This document shows positions 4,524-6,838 of a DNA stretch of 6,838 nucleotides, in pieces. The translations under genes and the position numbers were made by a program. The notes under the pieces are model-generated. The model was not told the DNA's origin, searched no databases, and was given only the letters and a program-made list of their open reading frames with translations. The stretch comes from Sulfurospirillaceae bacterium. GTDB lineage: Bacteria; Campylobacterota; Campylobacteria; Campylobacterales; Sulfurospirillaceae. Position 1 is the first letter of the stretch. The number at the start of each line of letters is the position of its first letter. Location of the stretch: contig JAQWCT010000150.1 in NCBI GenBank assembly GCA_028705785.1, forward strand, positions 1 to 6,838, given 5' to 3'.

Positions 4524-5975
4524 TTATTTTTTACTCTCTTCAATCATCCAATAAAGATTCATTCTAACCCCTGCGCCACTAGCACCACATTGGTTATATC
4601 CCCAGGCTTTTTCAAGATAAGCAGGACCTGCGATATCAAGATGTAGCCATTTGTCTTTGTTCTCATCGTCGATAAAGTTATCTAAGAAAAGACCAGCTGT
4701 AATGGCTCCGCCGTATCTACTAGAGCTGATATTTGACATATCGGCTACTGAGCTTTTGAGCAATTTTTTAAGATACTTATTAAAAGGAAGGACTGCTCCT
4801 AGTTCCCCACTTTTACTTGCAGCACCAAGAAGTGATGATTTGAGTTCATCACTGTGTCCCATCACGCCAGTGGTAAATTCACCAAGGGCGACGACACAAG
4901 CACCCGTAAGAGTCGCCATATCGATGAGTAAGTCAGGTTTAAACTCTTGTGCATATCCTAAACAATCCGCCAAGACTAAACGACCCTCAGCGTCTGTATT
5001 GCGTACTTCAATGGTTTTACCATTTTTGGCTTTTAAGACATCATCAGGTTTGTAAGCATCTCCACCGATCATATTTTCAGTGGCTCCAATGATAGCATGA
5101 ACCTCAAAAGGAAGTTCCAAAAGTGCCGCACCTTTTAAAATAGCCAAAACTGCTGCACCACCACTTTTATCTGCTTTCATGGTCACCATATGTTCACTGG
5201 GCTTTAAGCTAAGTCCACCGCTATCATAGGTTAAGCCTTTACCGACATAAATGATTTTTTTGATGGCATTCTCTGGTTTATAAATAAGATGGATAAGCTT
5301 TGGAGGGTGAACACTGGCACGATTGACAGCTAAAAAGGCATTCATTCCTTTTTCTTCCAAAAATTCTTTATCCATAACCTTACATGTAACATTTGGCAAT
5401 GAGGCTAATTTGAGTGCTTCATTTGCCAAAGCTAGTGGTGTCATATCTTGTGGGGTAATGTTGATAATTTCTTTGGCAAGGTTGGTAACTTCAGCGATGG
5501 TTTTTCCTACATGTAAAGCTTTATTGGCTGTTTGCATCGATACATCAACTTGCTCATAGTCTTCGAGGCAAATAGTTATTTTTTCGATTTTAAAAGCTTC
5601 TTTATTTGTTTTGTAAGCATTAAAGACATAGCTTCCAAGCACAAAACCCTCAGCCATAGCTTTGATATTGATACCAGGACAGTTATGGGAATAAGTACCG
5701 ATGGTCAGTGTTTTAATATTTGTTTTTTTGATACACTCTAAAGCTTTTGCACATGCCAAACGGATGTTATCTGCTTCGAGGGATTCACATCCTACATAGA
5801 TAATTTTATGGGTATTGATAAAAGTAGCTTCTTCATTTTCACTTTTAAAGCCTAATAATTCTAGCTCTTCTTTATCTTCAATCCATCGATGAGATAAATT
5901 TTTGTCGATAACAAAAATGATTTTGGCATCGCTTGGTGTATCTTGTAATTTTTTATTAGATATCTCTATGAGCAT
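4524..5975 (-). CDS. pepA: PepA, leucyl aminopeptidase (peptidase family M17)
   Basis: Cytosolic two-metal aminopeptidase that removes N-terminal residues, often leucine, from peptides; family members form hexamers. It is 483 residues, the usual length. The N-terminal domain covers about 1-150. The catalytic domain has GKGLTYDSGG (245-254) with K246 and D251, SLKP with K258, MKADKSGGAA (266-275) with D269, and the signature NTDAEGRL (326-333) with D328, E330 and R332. These correspond to the metal ligands and catalytic residues of E. coli PepA. GGAITAGLFL (422-431) is also typical. The ATG at 5975-5973 has AAGGA 8 nt or so upstream. The first 20 nt overlap the end of the DedA gene. In E. coli PepA also binds DNA in Xer recombination; nothing here shows that role. 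Two copies of the iterated palindrome lie inside the gene. Confidence 0.96.
   Translation of the reverse strand: MLIEISNKKLQDTPSDAKIIFVIDKNLSHRWIEDKEELELLGFKSENEEATFINTHKIIYVGCESLEADNIRLACAKALECIKKTNIKTLTIGTYSHNCPGINIKAMAEGFVLGSYVFNAYKTNKEAFKIEKITICLEDYEQVDVSMQTANKALHVGKTIAEVTNLAKEIINITPQDMTPLALANEALKLASLPNVTCKVMDKEFLEEKGMNAFLAVNRASVHPPKLIHLIYKPENAIKKIIYVGKGLTYDSGGLSLKPSEHMVTMKADKSGGAAVLAILKGAALLELPFEVHAIIGATENMIGGDAYKPDDVLKAKNGKTIEVRNTDAEGRLVLADCLGYAQEFKPDLLIDMATLTGACVVALGEFTTGVMGHSDELKSSLLGAASKSGELGAVLPFNKYLKKLLKSSVADMSNISSSRYGGAITAGLFLDNFIDDENKDKWLHLDIAGPAYLEKAWGYNQCGASGAGVRMNLYWMIEESKK
5380..5389. repeat. Iterated palindrome TTACATGTAA, copy 4 (inside pepA)
   Basis: Exact 10-bp palindrome with CC on the left, as in copy 1. 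In pepA it covers the V-T-C-K codons at about residues 196-199, in the variable linker before the catalytic domain. The reading frame relative to the palindrome matches that in cheR (ACA TGT AAx, Thr-Cys-Lys). Confidence 0.8.
5508..5515. repeat. Iterated palindrome core TACATGTA, copy 5 (inside pepA)
   Basis: The 8-bp core is intact, but the left arm is CC instead of TT, while the right arm keeps AAAG. In pepA it encodes part of ALHVGK at residues 153-158, a different reading frame from copies 3 and 4. It lies 119 bp from copy 4. Confidence 0.6.
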
Positions 5976-6552
5976 TATGTCTTTCCTTAAATGTCTTATC
6001 GGTTACTTTGTGAAAATAGTAGTAAATGCTTCCACCAACAGTTCCAGCTAGCGGGATGGCAAAATACCAATGTTGTTTCGCCCATTGAATGACAATGAGA
6101 ATTTCTTGCCCAAAATACCAAGCAGGGACAATCGTCAACGCACCCCAGCACCAAGCAGATAGGAGGTTGATGAGTGCAAAGGTTTTAGCATCGTACCTCG
6201 TGAGTCCGATGGAGATAGGGATGACCGTTCGAAGACCATACATATAGCGTTGTGCAAAAATGATAGGCCAACCATATTTTTTGAGCAAAAGGTGGGCAAG
6301 AGCGAGTTTTCGTCTTTGCCCTTTGAGTTTCCTATAAACATATTTTTTGTTAAATCGTCCAATGTAAAAGTAGACCTGATCGCCCGCAAAACCACCAAGT
6401 CCTGCTACAAAAATCGCCATAAAAATATTCATATCTCCTGTATGAGAAAGAAGACCTGCCATGATAAGACCGCTCTCGCCTTCTAGCATACTCCAAATAA
6501 AGAGAATAATATAACCGTATTCTTTCATCCATCCTACAAATAATTCTTCCAT
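5956..6552 (-). CDS. DedA-family membrane protein (VTT/SNARE-associated domain)
   Basis: A 198-residue polytopic inner-membrane protein of the DedA family. Some relatives move undecaprenyl phosphate or other phospholipids across the membrane and others support proton-dependent envelope homeostasis; which applies here is unknown. Family landmarks are present: an early acidic residue in MLEGESG (E24), GFAGDQVYFYIGR (54-66) with D58, and AQRYMYGLRT (100-109) with arginines R102 and R108 at the six-residue spacing seen for the essential arginines of E. coli YqjA/YghB. Hydrophobic segments lie at about 13-35, 42-64, 108-117, 125-147 and 160-180. The ATG at 6552-6550 has AGGGA 5 nt upstream, overlapping the trpB stop region. 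Its end overlaps pepA by 20 nt, which suggests translational coupling in both directions of the operon. Confidence 0.9.
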   Translation of the reverse strand: MEELFVGWMKEYGYIILFIWSMLEGESGLIMAGLLSHTGDMNIFMAIFVAGLGGFAGDQVYFYIGRFNKKYVYRKLKGQRRKLALAHLLLKKYGWPIIFAQRYMYGLRTVIPISIGLTRYDAKTFALINLLSAWCWGALTIVPAWYFGQEILIVIQWAKQHWYFAIPLAGTVGGSIYYYFHKVTDKTFKERHNAHRDI

Positions 6553-6559
6553 GATATCC

Positions 6560-6838
6560 CTATTGTATATCGAGTATTGATTTTGCTTGTACCATATCTT
6601 TGTCGCCTCGACCTGACAAGTTTACAATAATCAATTTGTTCTTTATCTCATTTTGAGGTATTTTTTTAAGATATGCTATCGCGTGAGCGCTCTCAAATGC
6701 AGGGATGATTCCCTCTTTTTGGCTCAACCATACAAACGCATCTAACGCTTCTTTATCGGTAATATTGTCATATTTCGCCACACCTAAATCTTTCAAATAG
6801 GCGTGCTCAGGTCCAATACCAGGATAATCAAGTCCAGC
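6560..6838 (-). CDS. trpB: TrpB, tryptophan synthase beta chain, C-terminal fragment
   Basis: The last 92 residues of tryptophan synthase beta subunit; the 5' part lies beyond the window. TrpB joins indole and serine to make tryptophan using pyridoxal phosphate, in complex with TrpA. The fragment opens with AGLDYPGIGPEHAYLKD, a conserved TrpB stretch, then EGIIPAFESAHAIAYL. It closes with NLSGRGDKD, whose serine and glycines bind the cofactor ring and phosphate region. It ends in TAG at 6562-6560, and the DedA ATG begins 7 nt later with its Shine-Dalgarno touching the stop. This suggests that the downstream genes, including cheB and cheR, share its transcript. The PLP-binding lysine region is outside the window. 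An open frame runs to base 6838 without a break. Confidence 0.95.
   Translation of the reverse strand, partial: AGLDYPGIGPEHAYLKDLGVAKYDNITDKEALDAFVWLSQKEGIIPAFESAHAIAYLKKIPQNEIKNKLIIVNLSGRGDKDMVQAKSILDIQ

Noticed and set aside
4651..5055. 134-codon rightward frame opposite pepA
   Set aside because: Fully antisense to conserved M17 catalytic sequence; a shadow of pepA.
611..5515. The repeated palindrome as a CRISPR array or transposon ends
   Set aside because: Copies are 10-12 bp, irregularly spaced over kilobases, partly inside intact genes, with no spacer pattern, transposase or target duplications.

Overview
The window looks like chromosomal DNA of a Campylobacterota (epsilonproteobacterial) species, probably Sulfurospirillum or a close relative. 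The basis is AT-rich, tightly packed genes, a stand-alone CheB methylesterase with no receiver domain (the usual form in this phylum), and the grouping of pepA, a DedA protein, cheB and cheR, which from memory is also clustered in Campylobacter jejuni. The genus is inference. No phage, IS, CRISPR, tRNA or rRNA was seen.

Layout. Bases 1-117 (-) are the first 39 codons of metE, cobalamin-independent methionine synthase. Its leader holds a perfect inverted repeat (143-165) and, just upstream, a terminator-like hairpin (174-192). Before that, on the same strand, is a small cysteine-rich basic protein of unknown function (198-566, possibly to 596). A compact divergent promoter region (about 567-677) separates it from a rightward set: htpX (membrane zinc protease), a small single-domain cupin, and a YbfB/YjiJ-type MFS transporter whose GTG start lies 3 nt past the cupin stop. 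The transporter runs tail-to-tail into a leftward set and overlaps its last gene by 11 bp.

The leftward set reads, in transcription order, trpB (C-terminal part only; 5' end beyond base 6838), a DedA-family membrane protein, pepA (M17 leucyl aminopeptidase), cheB and cheR. Gaps are 7, -20, 18 and 2 nt, so they are probably one operon. Chemoreceptor adaptation enzymes are thus placed behind tryptophan synthesis and peptide turnover genes.

The most unusual signal cuts across genes: the palindrome TTTACATGTAAA (core TACATGTA) occurs five times in 6.8 kb, twice between genes and three times inside cheR and pepA. This is well above chance and resembles a highly iterated genomic palindrome, though its role is unknown. 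All other genes are recognisable families. The window shows no clear new multi-gene system; the palindrome, the unknown Cys-rich ORF and the cupin/MFS pair are the best leads.
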